Numbered from the stretch's first letter, positions 53,003-62,486 are shown. The stretch: 64,000 nucleotides of DNA from Bradyrhizobium cajani (GCF_009759665.1 NZ_WQNE01000033.1:31440-95439), one strand, 5' to 3'. Made by a program: numbers and translations. Notes: generated by a model not told the origin, from the letters alone.

Positions 53003-54126
53003 CGCAGCGTCTGATACAGGCGATGCAGCAGCCGCGCGCGCGGTTCGAGCGACGAGACGTAGAGCTGCTCATAATGTGTGTGTGCGCCCTTGCCGTCGAC
53101 GCCGAGCCCGTCGAGCGTCGCGGTATGCGCGGCGGTGAAATTGCCGTCCGAGCCGCCGCCGGTGTGGGAGTCGATCAGCTCGAAGCCGATCTCCGTGGCG
53201 AGCGTCCTTGCATGCTCGTACAGCGCGGCGCCCGCATTGCTCTTCTCGTAGGGCGGCCGATTGAGCTCGCCCGTGACCTTGACGGTGACGCCCTCGGTCT
53301 TCGATGTCAGTCCGAGGATCCTGCCGACGAATTCTTCAGCGTCGGCAAAGCTCGGCACGCGCAGGTCGACTTCGGCATGAGCTTCTTCCGGCGTCACGTT
53401 CGGACGCGTGCCGCCGTGCACCACGCCGACATTGACGGTGACGCCGTGCTTCAGATCGTTCATCCCTTCCAGCGTCTGGATGACGTTGGCGAGCTCGCGG
53501 ATCGCGCTGCGGCCGTCCTGGGGCCGCGTGCCGGCATGCGCGGGCACGCCGGTGATGAAGACTTCAAATCGTCCGACGCCCTTGCGGCCGGTGACGATCT
53601 TGCCGCCGTCGCGCGCCGGCTCCGTCACCAGCACGTATTTGGCCTTGCGTCCTTCCTTCTCGATCAGCGCACGCGAGGTGGGGCTGCCGATCTCCTCGTC
53701 GGAGGTGAACATGTGGGTGATGCCGAGCGGCGAACGATCGCCGGCGGTACAGAGCGCGCGGAAGGCGTGATGTGCGATGTAGGCGCCGCCCTTCATGTCG
53801 TAGATGCCGGGGCCGAACGCACTGTCGCCTTCGATCTTGAACGGCAGACGCTCGATGAATCCCATCGGATGAACGGTATCGAGATGGCTGAGGATGAGGA
53901 TGCCCGGCTCGTCCTGGCCCCAGGCCGAACGCGCGATGAGATGGTCGCCGCAGCCGTCCACCCCGGCGACGCGCTCGAGCGCAACGGGCAGATCGCGATA
54001 ATGATCCGCGACCAGCGACACCAGCCTGTTGACCTGTGCGGGCGCGTCCGTCGGCGTCTCGATCTCCACCCAGCGGCGGATGCCATCGAGAATGGTTTGG
54101 GAATCGAACCAAGTGGGACTGATCAT
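52999..54126 (-). CDS. M20-family metallopeptidase, glutamate carboxypeptidase-like
   Basis: A 375-residue cytoplasmic dizinc hydrolase. The metal ligands and catalytic acid are in LSHLDTVHP, GIYDMKGG, TSDEEIGSP (catalytic Glu) and GKGAHTHYEQ, with the dimerisation lid between. It resembles carboxypeptidase G2, which cleaves C-terminal glutamate from folates and similar substrates. I chose the ATG at 54126, while 54156 is possible. It lies between the PraR-like gene and trmB, a slot held by metK in Rhizobium relatives. Confidence 0.85.
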   Translation of the reverse strand: MISPTWFDSQTILDGIRRWVEIETPTDAPAQVNRLVSLVADHYRDLPVALERVAGVDGCGDHLIARSAWGQDEPGILILSHLDTVHPMGFIERLPFKIEGDSAFGPGIYDMKGGAYIAHHAFRALCTAGDRSPLGITHMFTSDEEIGSPTSRALIEKEGRKAKYVLVTEPARDGGKIVTGRKGVGRFEVFITGVPAHAGTRPQDGRSAIRELANVIQTLEGMNDLKHGVTVNVGVVHGGTRPNVTPEEAHAEVDLRVPSFADAEEFVGRILGLTSKTEGVTVKVTGELNRPPYEKSNAGAALYEHARTLATEIGFELIDSHTGGGSDGNFTAAHTATLDGLGVDGKGAHTHYEQLYVSSLEPRARLLHRLYQTLR

Positions 54127-54241
54127 GGATGCATCTGTGCCTTCGAATCGCATCATTGCGCAGAACGCGCATCAAGGCGCGGCCGCAAATGACGACATAG
54201 GCCAGATTTGGCGCAGCCTCAAATCGGAATGAGATCGCGCG

Positions 54242-54655
54242 TCAGCGCTTGTCGGGGCCCTCGCGGGCCGCGATCTGCTCGACGAGATCGACGATCGAGC
54301 GCCGCATCTTCGAATCGGTGATTCGCGTGAACGCCTTGGTCAGCGCGAGACCTTCGGACGTCGCGAGGAAGTCGGACACATACGAGGGCGAAGCGCCTTC
54401 GCTGAAGCCGTCCGGCCCGGCAACGCCGCTCGGGCCGCCCTCGAACAGGAACGACACCGGCACCTGCAGGATCTCGGCGATCTGCTGGATGCGGCTCGCT
54501 CCGACGCGGTTCGTGCCCTTCTCGTACTTCTGAATCTGCTGGAAAGTCAGGCCCAAAGCTTCACCGAGCTTTTCCTGACTCATGCCCAACATGATGCGGC
54601 GCATGCGCACGCGGCTGCCGACATATTTGTCAACAGGGTTGGGCGCTTTCGACAT
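54242..54655 (-). CDS. PraR/PhrR-type XRE-family regulator
   Basis: A 137-residue DNA-binding protein. The helix-turn-helix spans about residues 15-65, with RVRMRRIMLGMSQEKLGEAL and FQQIQKYEKGTNRVGASR. A C-terminal helical tail follows (RITDSKMRRSIVDLVEQIA). It resembles PraR of Rhizobium leguminosarum and PhrR of Sinorhizobium, regulators of surface and quorum-sensing genes. The ATG at 54655 has GGAGG upstream; a TTG 15 bp earlier does not. It lies after lnt, as in Rhizobium. Confidence 0.87.
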   Translation of the reverse strand: MSKAPNPVDKYVGSRVRMRRIMLGMSQEKLGEALGLTFQQIQKYEKGTNRVGASRIQQIAEILQVPVSFLFEGGPSGVAGPDGFSEGASPSYVSDFLATSEGLALTKAFTRITDSKMRRSIVDLVEQIAAREGPDKR

Positions 54656-54874
54656 TTCCTCAGCCTCCAAACACCACCTTCAGCGCAATCAGCGAGATGC
54701 CTCAGGTGCCAGCATCGTCAAATCAAACCCTGTTATTGGGAAACATTGCGGAGAAATTTAGCAATGCCCACTGTCTTTTGCAGCGGATGCAGAATGAGGA
54801 GGCTGTGTGCAGTCTGTCAACCGTGGGACTACGGTTGTCAAAGGATTCCGGTCGCTGCGCTGGCGAGGGCGGGA
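54656..54874. promoter_or_regulatory. Region between lnt and the PraR-like gene
   Basis: A 219-bp gap of lower GC, so it probably carries the promoter of the PraR-like gene. It contains a 7-bp inverted repeat, CAACCGT-N6-ACGGTTG (about 54819-54838), that could be an operator. No gene is visible. Confidence 0.45.
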
Positions 54875-56485
54875 TCAGGGGTACCGTTTGGCAACACGTC
54901 GCCGTACCGCCACAATCACACCCAACGCGACGAGCATGGCTGCGGGGATGTCGCCGACCCTCGCATAGATGGTCGGCGGGATTGCGGCGGGCAGACTTGC
55001 ATCCAAAATGCCTTCGACCCCGAGACCGAGGCTGGCGATGGTTCGTCCCATCGGATCGATCACTGCGGAGACGCCGGTATTGGCGGAGCGGACCAGCGGC
55101 AATCCAAGCTCGATCGCGCGCATCCGCGCCTGCTCCAGATGCTGATAGGGTCCGGTCGAGATGCCGAACCAGCCGTCATTGGTGAGGTTCACGATCCAGC
55201 CCGGACGTTCGTCGCGGCCAGCCACTTCGCCGGGAAAGATCGCTTCGTAGCAGATCAGCGGTAGCGCGGGCGGCGCGCCGGGCACCGGCAGTGCATGCCG
55301 CACGGTGCCCGGAATGAAGCCGCCGCGCACACGTGTCAGTTGCTCGAAACCGAGCTTCTCCATCAGGTTCTGGTACGGAAGGAATTCGCCGAACGGCACC
55401 AGATGCAGCTTGTCGTACACCGCGAGCACGCTGCCGTCGTGATCGATCGTGTAGATCGAATTGTAGGCGCGGGTGATCGGCGTACCCCGCGGCAGATCGG
55501 GTGCGCGGACCGAACCCGTGATCAGCACCGTGCCCTTCGGCAGAAGCTCGGCGATTTGCGCCATCGCGTCGGGTTCGCGCGTGAGGAAGAAGGGAAAGGC
55601 GGACTCCGGCCAGATCAGGATGGTGGCATCGCGCACGCCGGTCGACTGGGGTCCGGAGGCGCGGTCCGACAGGGCGAGGTATTTCTTCATCACCTCCGCC
55701 TTGGCGGCGTAGTTGAATTTCGCGTCCTGCTGGAGGTTCGGCTGCATCAGACGCAGCTTGGCGCCCGCGACCATCGTGGTCGGATGCAGCGACAGCCGGA
55801 TCGCGCCGAAGATGCCCATGACGATCAGAAGCGCGATGGCTGCGGCCGGGGCGCGCCACGCCAGGCGGCGATCGGGCGTGCGGTCGATCAGTGTCGCCGG
55901 GCTCGCGAAGATCGCAACCGTCAGGAATGTCATGCCCCACAGGCCGATCAGCGAAGCCGTCTGCGCCAGCGGCAGCGGCTCCGACAGCGCATAGCCAAAC
56001 GCGTTCCAGGGAAAGCCGGTCAACGCGTGACCGCGCAGCCATTCGCTGATGGTGAGGCTTGCGGCGAGCGCGAGCACGCGCGTGGCGTTCTTGGTCCAGA
56101 GCAGGCGGGCGAGCGCAAAGCCGATCGCCGTGAAGATCGAGAGATAGGCGGGCAGGCCCAGCACGGCGAACGGTGTCAGCCAGGCGAACACATCGGCTTC
56201 GACGAAGAAGGCGTAGCCGATCCAGTAGAGGCCGGGCACGAAATAGCCGAGCCCGAACCAGTAGCCGGTCAACGCCGCGGCGGGAACGCCGCCATATCGT
56301 CCGCCGGCGCCGTCGATCAGCCAGACCAGCACCGGAAAAGTGACGAACAGCACCGGAAAGGCGTTGAACGGCGCCAGCGCCAGCACCGACAGCGCGCCGC
56401 ACAACATCGCGATGAGAGCGCGCTTCCACCCCCAGGTCAGAATAATGGCAAGCGCAATCTGCCGAAGTCGCTGGAATGGGCTCAC
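54875..56485 (-). CDS. lnt: Apolipoprotein N-acyltransferase
   Basis: A 536-residue inner-membrane enzyme that adds the third acyl chain to lipoproteins. About six to eight N-terminal membrane helices (residues 10-230) precede a periplasmic nitrilase domain. Its catalytic triad is visible: Glu294 in IWPESAFPF, Lys359 in YDKLHLVPFGE and Cys412 in LICYEAIFPGE. A final helix (AAMLVALGVIVAVR) is at the C-terminus. The GTG start overlaps the corC stop (GTGA). Confidence 0.96.
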   Translation of the reverse strand: MSPFQRLRQIALAIILTWGWKRALIAMLCGALSVLALAPFNAFPVLFVTFPVLVWLIDGAGGRYGGVPAAALTGYWFGLGYFVPGLYWIGYAFFVEADVFAWLTPFAVLGLPAYLSIFTAIGFALARLLWTKNATRVLALAASLTISEWLRGHALTGFPWNAFGYALSEPLPLAQTASLIGLWGMTFLTVAIFASPATLIDRTPDRRLAWRAPAAAIALLIVMGIFGAIRLSLHPTTMVAGAKLRLMQPNLQQDAKFNYAAKAEVMKKYLALSDRASGPQSTGVRDATILIWPESAFPFFLTREPDAMAQIAELLPKGTVLITGSVRAPDLPRGTPITRAYNSIYTIDHDGSVLAVYDKLHLVPFGEFLPYQNLMEKLGFEQLTRVRGGFIPGTVRHALPVPGAPPALPLICYEAIFPGEVAGRDERPGWIVNLTNDGWFGISTGPYQHLEQARMRAIELGLPLVRSANTGVSAVIDPMGRTIASLGLGVEGILDASLPAAIPPTIYARVGDIPAAMLVALGVIVAVRRRVAKRYP

Positions 56486-57600
56486 TGCGGGCCGGCCCCG
56501 TCGCTTGGCGGCGGGGTCTGCGTGTCACTGGCCGGCGGCTGACCGCTCTCCGGCGTAGCCTCGCGGCGTCGGCTCTCGCGCTGGGGGCGCGGCGCCGGGC
56601 GTTCCTTCCGCGTCGAGATGCGCAGCCGCTTGACGCGGCGCGGATCGGCATCGAGCACCTCGACCTCGTAATTGCCGGGGCCCGAGATCACTTCGCCGCG
56701 CACCGGCAGGCGCCCGACGAAGCTGACGAGATAGCCGCCCAGCGTCTGCACTTCCTCGCCGGCCTCGCCGGTGACGAAGTCCTCGCCGATCACCGAGCGG
56801 ACGTCGTCCAGGCTGGCGCGGGCATCGGCGATGAAGGCGTTGTCGGGCAGGCGCACGATCGAGGGCGGCTCGTCGCTGTCGTGCTCGTCGTCGATCTCGC
56901 CGACGATCTGCTCGACGATATCCTCGAGCGAAACCAGCCCGTCGCTGCCGCCATATTCGTCGACAACCAGTGCGAGGTGAATGCGCGTGGCCTGCATCTG
57001 CGCGAGCAGGTCGATCGCCCGCATCGAGGGCGGCACGTAGAGCAGCTTGCGGATGATGCGCGCATCCTCCAGCGGCAGCGCGAGATCGACGGCGCGCAGG
57101 TCGAGCCCGGCCGGCAGCGGCTTCTTGCGCTTGGTCTTCGCAGCCTCGGACACGCGCGCACGCGCGGTCATGAAGGCGAGCAGGTCGCGGATGTGGACGA
57201 TGCCGACGGGATCGTCGAGCGTCTCGTTGTAGACGACGAGGCGCGAATGGCCCGCGCTCTCGAAGCGGTCCATCAATTCGCCGAGCGGAATGTCGCGCTT
57301 CACCGCGACGATATCGGCGCGGTGAACCATGACGTCGGCGATGCGGCGCTCGTGCAGGCCGAGGATGTTGCGCAGCATGGTGCGCTCGACCGCCGAGAAG
57401 CCGGTATCGTCAGGCGTCGTCGCATCGAGCACGACCTGGAGGTCGTCGCGCACCGATCCGGCCTTCCAGCCGAACAGCGTGCGGATGGCGCGCAGCAGCC
57501 AGCCTTCCGCGGTCGGGCGCATCACCTCGCCGGGCGCCACCACGGCCGGCAAATTGGCTGTGTTGCGCGGATTGTCGTGAATTGGGTCGGAATCCGGCAT
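56482..57600 (-). CDS. CorC/HlyC-type CBS-domain protein
   Basis: A 372-residue cytoplasmic protein with a CBS pair (about 80-250, VMVHRADIVAVKRDIPLGEL and LALVVDEYGGSDGLVSLEDIVEQIVGEI) and a C-terminal CorC_HlyC domain (about 260-345). It lacks the DUF21 membrane domain of the larger family members. The tail is basic and Pro-rich. The role is thought to be in magnesium or cobalt efflux, but the mechanism is unsettled. I chose the ATG at 57600, 1 bp after the ybeY stop; 57627 would overlap ybeY. Confidence 0.88.
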   Translation of the reverse strand: MPDSDPIHDNPRNTANLPAVVAPGEVMRPTAEGWLLRAIRTLFGWKAGSVRDDLQVVLDATTPDDTGFSAVERTMLRNILGLHERRIADVMVHRADIVAVKRDIPLGELMDRFESAGHSRLVVYNETLDDPVGIVHIRDLLAFMTARARVSEAAKTKRKKPLPAGLDLRAVDLALPLEDARIIRKLLYVPPSMRAIDLLAQMQATRIHLALVVDEYGGSDGLVSLEDIVEQIVGEIDDEHDSDEPPSIVRLPDNAFIADARASLDDVRSVIGEDFVTGEAGEEVQTLGGYLVSFVGRLPVRGEVISGPGNYEVEVLDADPRRVKRLRISTRKERPAPRPQRESRRREATPESGQPPASDTQTPPPSDGAGPQ

Positions 57601-57601
57601 C

Positions 57602-58111
57602 TCAATGCGTTCCCGCGCGGTCGGCATAGGGATCGGGAATGCCGAGATGGGCGAGGATCTGCGTTTCCAGCGCTTCCATCTCCTCGGCGTCGTCGTCGTT
57701 CTCGTGGTCGTAGCCGATCAGGTGCAGGAAACCGTGCACCGCGAGATGACTCAAATGGTGGTCGAACGGTTTGTGTTCCTCGTCGGCCTCGCGCCGCATG
57801 GTCTCGTAGGCGATCGCGATGTCGCCGAGCATGCGCGGCGCATCGCCCGGCTTCCATTCGCCCTCCGGCTGGAGCGCGGGAAACGACAGCACGTTGGTCG
57901 GCTTGTCGATGCCGCGCCAGTTGCTGTTGAGGGTGCGGATGCCGGCGTCATCGGTCAGCATCACGGCCACTTCTGCGTCGGCGACGTCTTCGTCGACGCT
58001 CTCGGCGGCGGCGGCAACCGCGCGCTGGATCACGGCTTCGGAGTCGGGCTCACGCTGCCAGCAATCGGCGACGACGAGGACCTCGGTCATGGGAAGGTTC
58101 GGGTGTGACAT
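57602..58111 (-). CDS. ybeY: Endoribonuclease YbeY
   Basis: A 169-residue zinc endoribonuclease for 16S rRNA maturation and ribosome quality control. The zinc motif HGFLHLIGYDH supplies the three histidines, and the upstream NVLSFPALQP and LGDIAIAYE segments are typical. An ATG seven codons in (58090) could also be the start. It lies in the phoH-ybeY-corC-lnt order common to Proteobacteria. Confidence 0.95.
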   Translation of the reverse strand: MSHPNLPMTEVLVVADCWQREPDSEAVIQRAVAAAAESVDEDVADAEVAVMLTDDAGIRTLNSNWRGIDKPTNVLSFPALQPEGEWKPGDAPRMLGDIAIAYETMRREADEEHKPFDHHLSHLAVHGFLHLIGYDHENDDDAEEMEALETQILAHLGIPDPYADRAGTH

Positions 58112-58170
58112 TGTGTTGTCTGGGACGAGAGGGCGCGGCGTCCGCGCTCCTGGGGTCCGGCTGTGCCTCG

Positions 58171-59226
58171 TCAGGATTTACCGGCGGCCGGCCGCTGCGG
58201 CGAACCTTCGTAGGCGGCGACGATCCGCGCCACGAGTTCATGGCGAATCACGTCCTCGGCTTTGAAATGAACCTGGGCAATGCCCTCGACGCCGTCCAGG
58301 AGGCGGGTCGCTTCGGCCAGACCCGAGGTCTGGCCGTTCGGCAGGTCGATCTGCGAGGGATCGCCGGTCACGATCATGCGGCTGTTCTCGCCGAGACGGG
58401 TCAGGAACATCTTCATCTGCATCGACGTGGTGTTCTGCGCCTCGTCCAGGATGATGGCGGCGTTGGTGAGCGTGCGGCCGCGCATGAAGGCGAGCGGCGC
58501 GATCTCGATCTCGCCGGTCTGGAGCGCGCGCTCGACGATGCGCGCATCCATGAGGTCATAGAGCGCGTCGTAGATCGGGCGCAGATAGGGATCGACCTTC
58601 TCGCGGAGATCGCCGGGCAGGAAGCCGAGCCGCTCGCCGGCCTCCACCGCCGGACGCGACAGGATGATCTTGTCGACTTCCTTGCGCTCGAACAGTTGTG
58701 CGGCATGCGCGACCGCGAGCCAGGTCTTGCCGGTGCCGGCGGGGCCGATGCCGAACACCAGCTCGTGGCGCTTCAATGCGCGGATATAGGAGTCCTGCGC
58801 GGCGGTGCGCGCGCGCACCGGGCGTTTGCGCAGGTTGATGCTGTCGAAGGTCGACTTCGCCGACTTGGCGTCGAACTCGAACAGCGAGCCCTGCGCGATC
58901 ACGGCGCGGATCGCGCCTTCGACCTCGCCCTGGTCGAGATCCTGTCCCTTCACCGCCTGGGCGTAGAGCATCTCCAGCACGCGGCGTGCGGCGTCGCAGC
59001 CGTCGCGCGTGCCGCCGATGGTGATGTGGTTGCCCTTGGAGTCCACGACGACGCCGAGGCGTCGCTCGATCTGGGCGAGGTTCTGGCCATAGGGGCCGAC
59101 CAGTGCGGATGCGGCGCGGTTGTCGTCGAAGTCGATGACGACCTGGGTCTCGGGCGGAACTTGCATGTCGCGGTCAAATTTGCGGCTGGGAGCGAACGAA
59201 GACGAATCCGATGCGCTTTTGGGCAA
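58171..59226 (-). CDS. PhoH-like ATPase
   Basis: A 351-residue P-loop ATPase. An N-terminal KH-like or nucleic-acid-binding part (about 30-130) is followed by the PhoH core, with Walker A GIGPAGTGKT and Walker B AIILDEAQNTT. The family is linked to RNA metabolism through its constant pairing with ybeY. The start at 59226 is TTG with a GGAG site; an ATG at 59166 (MQVPPETQVV) is an alternative. It sits 4 bp after miaB. Confidence 0.92.
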   Translation of the reverse strand: MPKSASDSSSFAPSRKFDRDMQVPPETQVVIDFDDNRAASALVGPYGQNLAQIERRLGVVVDSKGNHITIGGTRDGCDAARRVLEMLYAQAVKGQDLDQGEVEGAIRAVIAQGSLFEFDAKSAKSTFDSINLRKRPVRARTAAQDSYIRALKRHELVFGIGPAGTGKTWLAVAHAAQLFERKEVDKIILSRPAVEAGERLGFLPGDLREKVDPYLRPIYDALYDLMDARIVERALQTGEIEIAPLAFMRGRTLTNAAIILDEAQNTTSMQMKMFLTRLGENSRMIVTGDPSQIDLPNGQTSGLAEATRLLDGVEGIAQVHFKAEDVIRHELVARIVAAYEGSPQRPAAGKS

Positions 59227-59230
59227 GGGT

Positions 59231-60628
59231 TCAGGCTCCAGTGGCGATTTGCGATAAAGCGGGCTCGCGCGCGACGCGGGGCGTCACGAGCTCGCCGAGG
59301 AAACTGTAGCGCTCGAGGCTGTCGATCCGGACCGGCAGGATCTGTCCGATGATGTCGGGCGAGGCCATGACATGTGCAGGCTGGAGGTAAGCGGTGCGGC
59401 CGACGATCTGACCATCCTTGCGCGCCGGCCGCTCGAACAGCACGTCGACCGTTGAGCCAACCGCAGCCTTGTTGAAGGCCGATTGCTGGCTGTCGATCAG
59501 TTCCTGGAGCCGCTCCAATCGCTGGTCCATTTCGGCGGGGGACACCGTCTCCTGCATGTCCGCGGCCGGCGTTCCCGGCCGGGCGGAGTATTTGAACGAA
59601 TATGCGGCAGCGTATCCGATTTGCGTGACAAGCGCGAGGGTGGCGAGAAAATCTTGCTCGCTCTCACCGGGGAAGCCCACGATAAAATCTGATGAAAAAG
59701 CAATGTCTTGGCGCGCGGTGCGGAAACGATCGACGACACGCCGGTAATCATCGGCGGTATGTTTCCGGTTCATGGCCGCGAGAATCCGGTCCGAGCCCGA
59801 CTGCACCGGCAGGTGCACGAACGGCATCAGGGCTTCGAGATCGCGATGGGCCACGATCAAACTGTCATCGACGTCGCGCGGATGGCTGGTCGAATAGCGC
59901 AGCCGCGCGATGCCGGGAATCGCCGCCAGATGTTCGAGCAATCGGCCCAGCGGCCAGCTCGTCCCGTCCGGTCCGTCGCCATGATAGGCGTTGACGTTCT
60001 GCCCGATCAGCGTGAGCTCGCGCACGCCGTTGTCGGCGAGCCGCTTCACGTCGTCGACGATTTTTGCCACCGGGCGCGAGACTTCGGCGCCGCGCGTGTA
60101 GGGCACGACGCAGAAGGTGCAGAACTTGTCGCAGCCTTCCTGCACCGTGACGAAGGCGGAGATGCCGCGCGCGCGGATCGCGTCGGGCTTGGGCTGGGCC
60201 AGGAAGCCGAACTTGTCGGCCGCGGGAAACTCAGTCTCGATCGCGCGGCCTTCGGCGTCGGCGCGCTTCAGCAGCGCGGGCAGATGGTGATAGCTCTGCG
60301 GGCCGACCACGACGTCGACGACGGGCGCGCGGCGCACGATCTCCTCGCCCTCGGCCTGCGCCACGCAGCCCGCGACCGCGATTTGCATCGCGCGGCCCTC
60401 GCGCGCCGCCTCGTCCTTGGCGACGCGCAGCCGGCCGAGCTCGGAATAGACCTTTTCCGAGGCCTTCTCGCGGATGTGGCAGGTGTTGAGGATGACGAGG
60501 TCGGCGTCCTCGGCGTTGGCCGTCTCCACGAATCCTTCCGGTGCCAGCGTGTCCACCATGCGCTGGGCATCGTAGACGTTCATCTGGCAGCCATATGATT
60601 TGATGTGCAGCTTGCGCGGCGGCGTCAT
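59231..60628 (-). CDS. miaB: tRNA-2-methylthio-N6-dimethylallyladenosine synthase MiaB
   Basis: A 465-residue radical-SAM methylthiotransferase that makes ms2i6A37 in tRNA. The N-terminal cluster cysteines are in YGCQMN, LNTCHIR and VAGCVAQ. The radical-SAM CxxxCxxC motif is in GCDKFCTFCVVPYTRG, and a TRAM domain is at the C-terminus. All cluster ligands are present. It leads the miaB-phoH-ybeY-corC-lnt block, with a family D repeat upstream. Confidence 0.97.
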   Translation of the reverse strand: MTPPRKLHIKSYGCQMNVYDAQRMVDTLAPEGFVETANAEDADLVILNTCHIREKASEKVYSELGRLRVAKDEAAREGRAMQIAVAGCVAQAEGEEIVRRAPVVDVVVGPQSYHHLPALLKRADAEGRAIETEFPAADKFGFLAQPKPDAIRARGISAFVTVQEGCDKFCTFCVVPYTRGAEVSRPVAKIVDDVKRLADNGVRELTLIGQNVNAYHGDGPDGTSWPLGRLLEHLAAIPGIARLRYSTSHPRDVDDSLIVAHRDLEALMPFVHLPVQSGSDRILAAMNRKHTADDYRRVVDRFRTARQDIAFSSDFIVGFPGESEQDFLATLALVTQIGYAAAYSFKYSARPGTPAADMQETVSPAEMDQRLERLQELIDSQQSAFNKAAVGSTVDVLFERPARKDGQIVGRTAYLQPAHVMASPDIIGQILPVRIDSLERYSFLGELVTPRVAREPALSQIATGA

Positions 60629-60708
60629 GGAACCCGGAATGGTGATGGAGGACGGCCCTCAGATATAGGCTGGAGGGGCGAAAATCCAGCGATAGCGACC
60701 CCAACGAG

Positions 60709-60805
60709 GTCATTCCGGGGCGCTCGCAAAGCGAGCGATCCCGGAATCCAGAGGTTTTGGCGCGAGATTCCGGGTTCACGCGCTGTGCGCGTGCCCCGGA
60801 ATGAC
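60709..60805. repeat. Palindromic intergenic repeat, family D, copy 2
   Basis: Outer arms GTCATTCCGGGGCGC and GTGCCCCGGAATGAC with an inner CGCTCGC-AAA-GCGAGCG hairpin. It matches 31977-32058 and lies between the HAD phosphatase stop and the miaB start. Confidence 0.75.
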
Positions 60806-60821
60806 GGCAATCAGCCGAAAC

Positions 60822-61502
60822 TCAGCCTGCCAGGGCGTCCGTCTCGACCCGCCGGACCAGGTCCGGCAGCTGATGCATGTCGGCAAAGGTCAGGTCGGCG
60901 CCGGCCTGGCGCAGGGTCTCGGCATGGCCGTTCCCGCAATGACTGCCGCCGCAGAAGCCGAACACGGTCATGCCGGCCGCCCGCGCGCCGGCAATGCCGG
61001 CCAGGCTGTCCTCGATCACGACGCAGCGCTCCGGCGGCACGCCCATTTCCTTCGCCGCGAACAGGAACAGGTCCGGCGCCGGCTTGCCGTTCTTCACCTG
61101 CGAGGCCGAAAAAATGTTCGGCGCCAGGCGCTCATAGAGCCCCGTGCTTCCGAGGCTCACGCGCATGCGCTGGTGCGAACCGCTCGAAGCGACGCAGACG
61201 CGCTGGGTCACGACATCGAGCACGTCATGGATGCCGCGGATCGCTTCGAGGTCGGCTTCGAACGAGCGGAACAGCTCGTCCTGCAAGTCGCCGTGATAGG
61301 CGTCGGGCAGCTTGCGACCGAGCTCGGTCTCGATCTCCAGATTGGCCTGCCGCGTCGAGCGGCCGAGAAAGCGCTCGAATACCTGATCCGATGTGATCGG
61401 ATAGCCGTGCCGCGTCAGCACATCCGCATGCGCGCGACAGGAGATCACCTCGCTGTCCACGAGCACGCCGTCGCAGTCGAAAATGATGAGATCTACTGGC
61501 AC
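60822..61502 (-). CDS. HAD-family phosphatase
   Basis: A cytoplasmic HAD phosphatase of about 226 residues. Motif I has the two catalytic aspartates in IIFDCDGVLVDSE, motif II is VASSGS, motif III has the Lys in KNGKPAPDLF, and motif IV is CVVIEDSLAGI. A helical cap lies between motifs I and II. It resembles YieH/YcjU-type sugar-phosphate phosphatases, and the substrate is not known. The start is non-ATG: GTG at 61502 or TTG at 61505, a few bp after the fur stop, so it is coupled to fur. Confidence 0.88.
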   Translation of the reverse strand: MPVDLIIFDCDGVLVDSEVISCRAHADVLTRHGYPITSDQVFERFLGRSTRQANLEIETELGRKLPDAYHGDLQDELFRSFEADLEAIRGIHDVLDVVTQRVCVASSGSHQRMRVSLGSTGLYERLAPNIFSASQVKNGKPAPDLFLFAAKEMGVPPERCVVIEDSLAGIAGARAAGMTVFGFCGGSHCGNGHAETLRQAGADLTFADMHQLPDLVRRVETDALAG

Positions 61503-61506
61503 CAAA

Positions 61507-61962
61507 TCAGGACGTCGGCTTGTCGTCGTCGAGCGGGACGCAATAGAGCTCGAGCCGGTGATCGACCAGCTTGTAGCCGAGCTTGCGGGCGATCTCCGCC
61601 TGGAGTTTCTCGATCTCCTCGGAGGTGAACTCGATCACCTTGCCGTCGCGCAGGTTGATGAGGTGGTCGTGATGGCTGTCGCGCATCGTCTCGTAACGTG
61701 CGCGGCCCTCGCGGAAATCGTGGCGTTCGATGATACCGGCATCCTCGAACAGCTTCACGGTCCGGTAGACCGTCGAGATCGAGATCTTGTCGTCGACGGC
61801 GACGCAGCGCCGGTACAGTTCCTCGACATCGGGATGATCGACCGATTCCGCCAGCACGCGGGCGATGACGCGGCGCTGCTCGGTCATGCGCATGCCGGTG
61901 GCGGCACAGCGTGCCTCGATGCCGGTCGCCTTGGATGCGGAGGAAGGTTTAAGTCCAGTCAT
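61507..61962 (-). CDS. fur: Ferric uptake regulator family protein (Fur)
   Basis: A 151-residue metal-responsive repressor from the ATG at 61962. The winged helix has MRMTEQRRVIARVLAE and ISISTVYRTVKLFEDAG, and the metal site is SHHDHLINLRDGKVIEF. Context tsaB-rimI-fur-HAD-miaB fits the Bradyrhizobium fur locus as I remember it. A manganese-specific Mur role cannot be excluded. A longer start at 61995 is possible. In Bradyrhizobium, Fur acts on the irr promoter, and irr is in this window. Confidence 0.9.
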   Translation of the reverse strand: MTGLKPSSASKATGIEARCAATGMRMTEQRRVIARVLAESVDHPDVEELYRRCVAVDDKISISTVYRTVKLFEDAGIIERHDFREGRARYETMRDSHHDHLINLRDGKVIEFTSEEIEKLQAEIARKLGYKLVDHRLELYCVPLDDDKPTS

Positions 61963-62000
61963 AGGGTGTCCGCCTGAGGGGGCGCTTTCTGCCATCAATG

Positions 62001-62486
62001 TTACGACAAGTCACGTCGCATCAGAAGGGCGTTCAATTGTTCCCCGTCCGGCTGCTTATAGTAGCGTTCGCGGCGTCCGACCACCATGAATCCGGCCCGG
62101 TCGTAGAGCCGCCGTGCGGGTTGATTATTTTCCTCGACTTCGAGAAATATTGTGCGCACGCCGCGCCCTGCGAGGTGGCCGAGATGGGTCATCAGCAGCG
62201 TGCGGGAGAGGCCACGTCCGCGATGGGCCTGGTCGACCGCGATCGAGAGGATTTCCGCTTCGTCCGCGCCGATCCGCGAGACCGCAAAGCCGATCGTCTT
62301 GTGGCCGAGGCGCAACCGGTGCACGAGCGTGTTGCGCTCACTGAGCATGCTCTCGAACTCGCTTTCGCCCCAGCCGCGCGCGAAGGAGGCGCCGTGAAGC
62401 TGCGCCAGCCGCGCGGCATCGCGCACGGAAGCAGGCTCGACGGCGGCAGTGCCGGCGCGCCACCATCCCGACAACCATCCCATCAT
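62001..62486 (-). CDS. rimI: Ribosomal protein S18-alanine N-acetyltransferase RimI-like
   Basis: A 161-residue GNAT-fold enzyme likely to acetylate the N-terminus of S18. The acetyl-CoA loop is VDQAHRGRGLSRTLL, with HLRL and the C-terminal FLEVEENNQPARRLYDRAGF motif. The start at 62486 overlaps the tsaB stop (ATGA). The tsaB-rimI order is widely conserved and supports the assignment over a generic GNAT. Confidence 0.92.
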   Translation of the reverse strand: MMGWLSGWWRAGTAAVEPASVRDAARLAQLHGASFARGWGESEFESMLSERNTLVHRLRLGHKTIGFAVSRIGADEAEILSIAVDQAHRGRGLSRTLLMTHLGHLAGRGVRTIFLEVEENNQPARRLYDRAGFMVVGRRERYYKQPDGEQLNALLMRRDLS

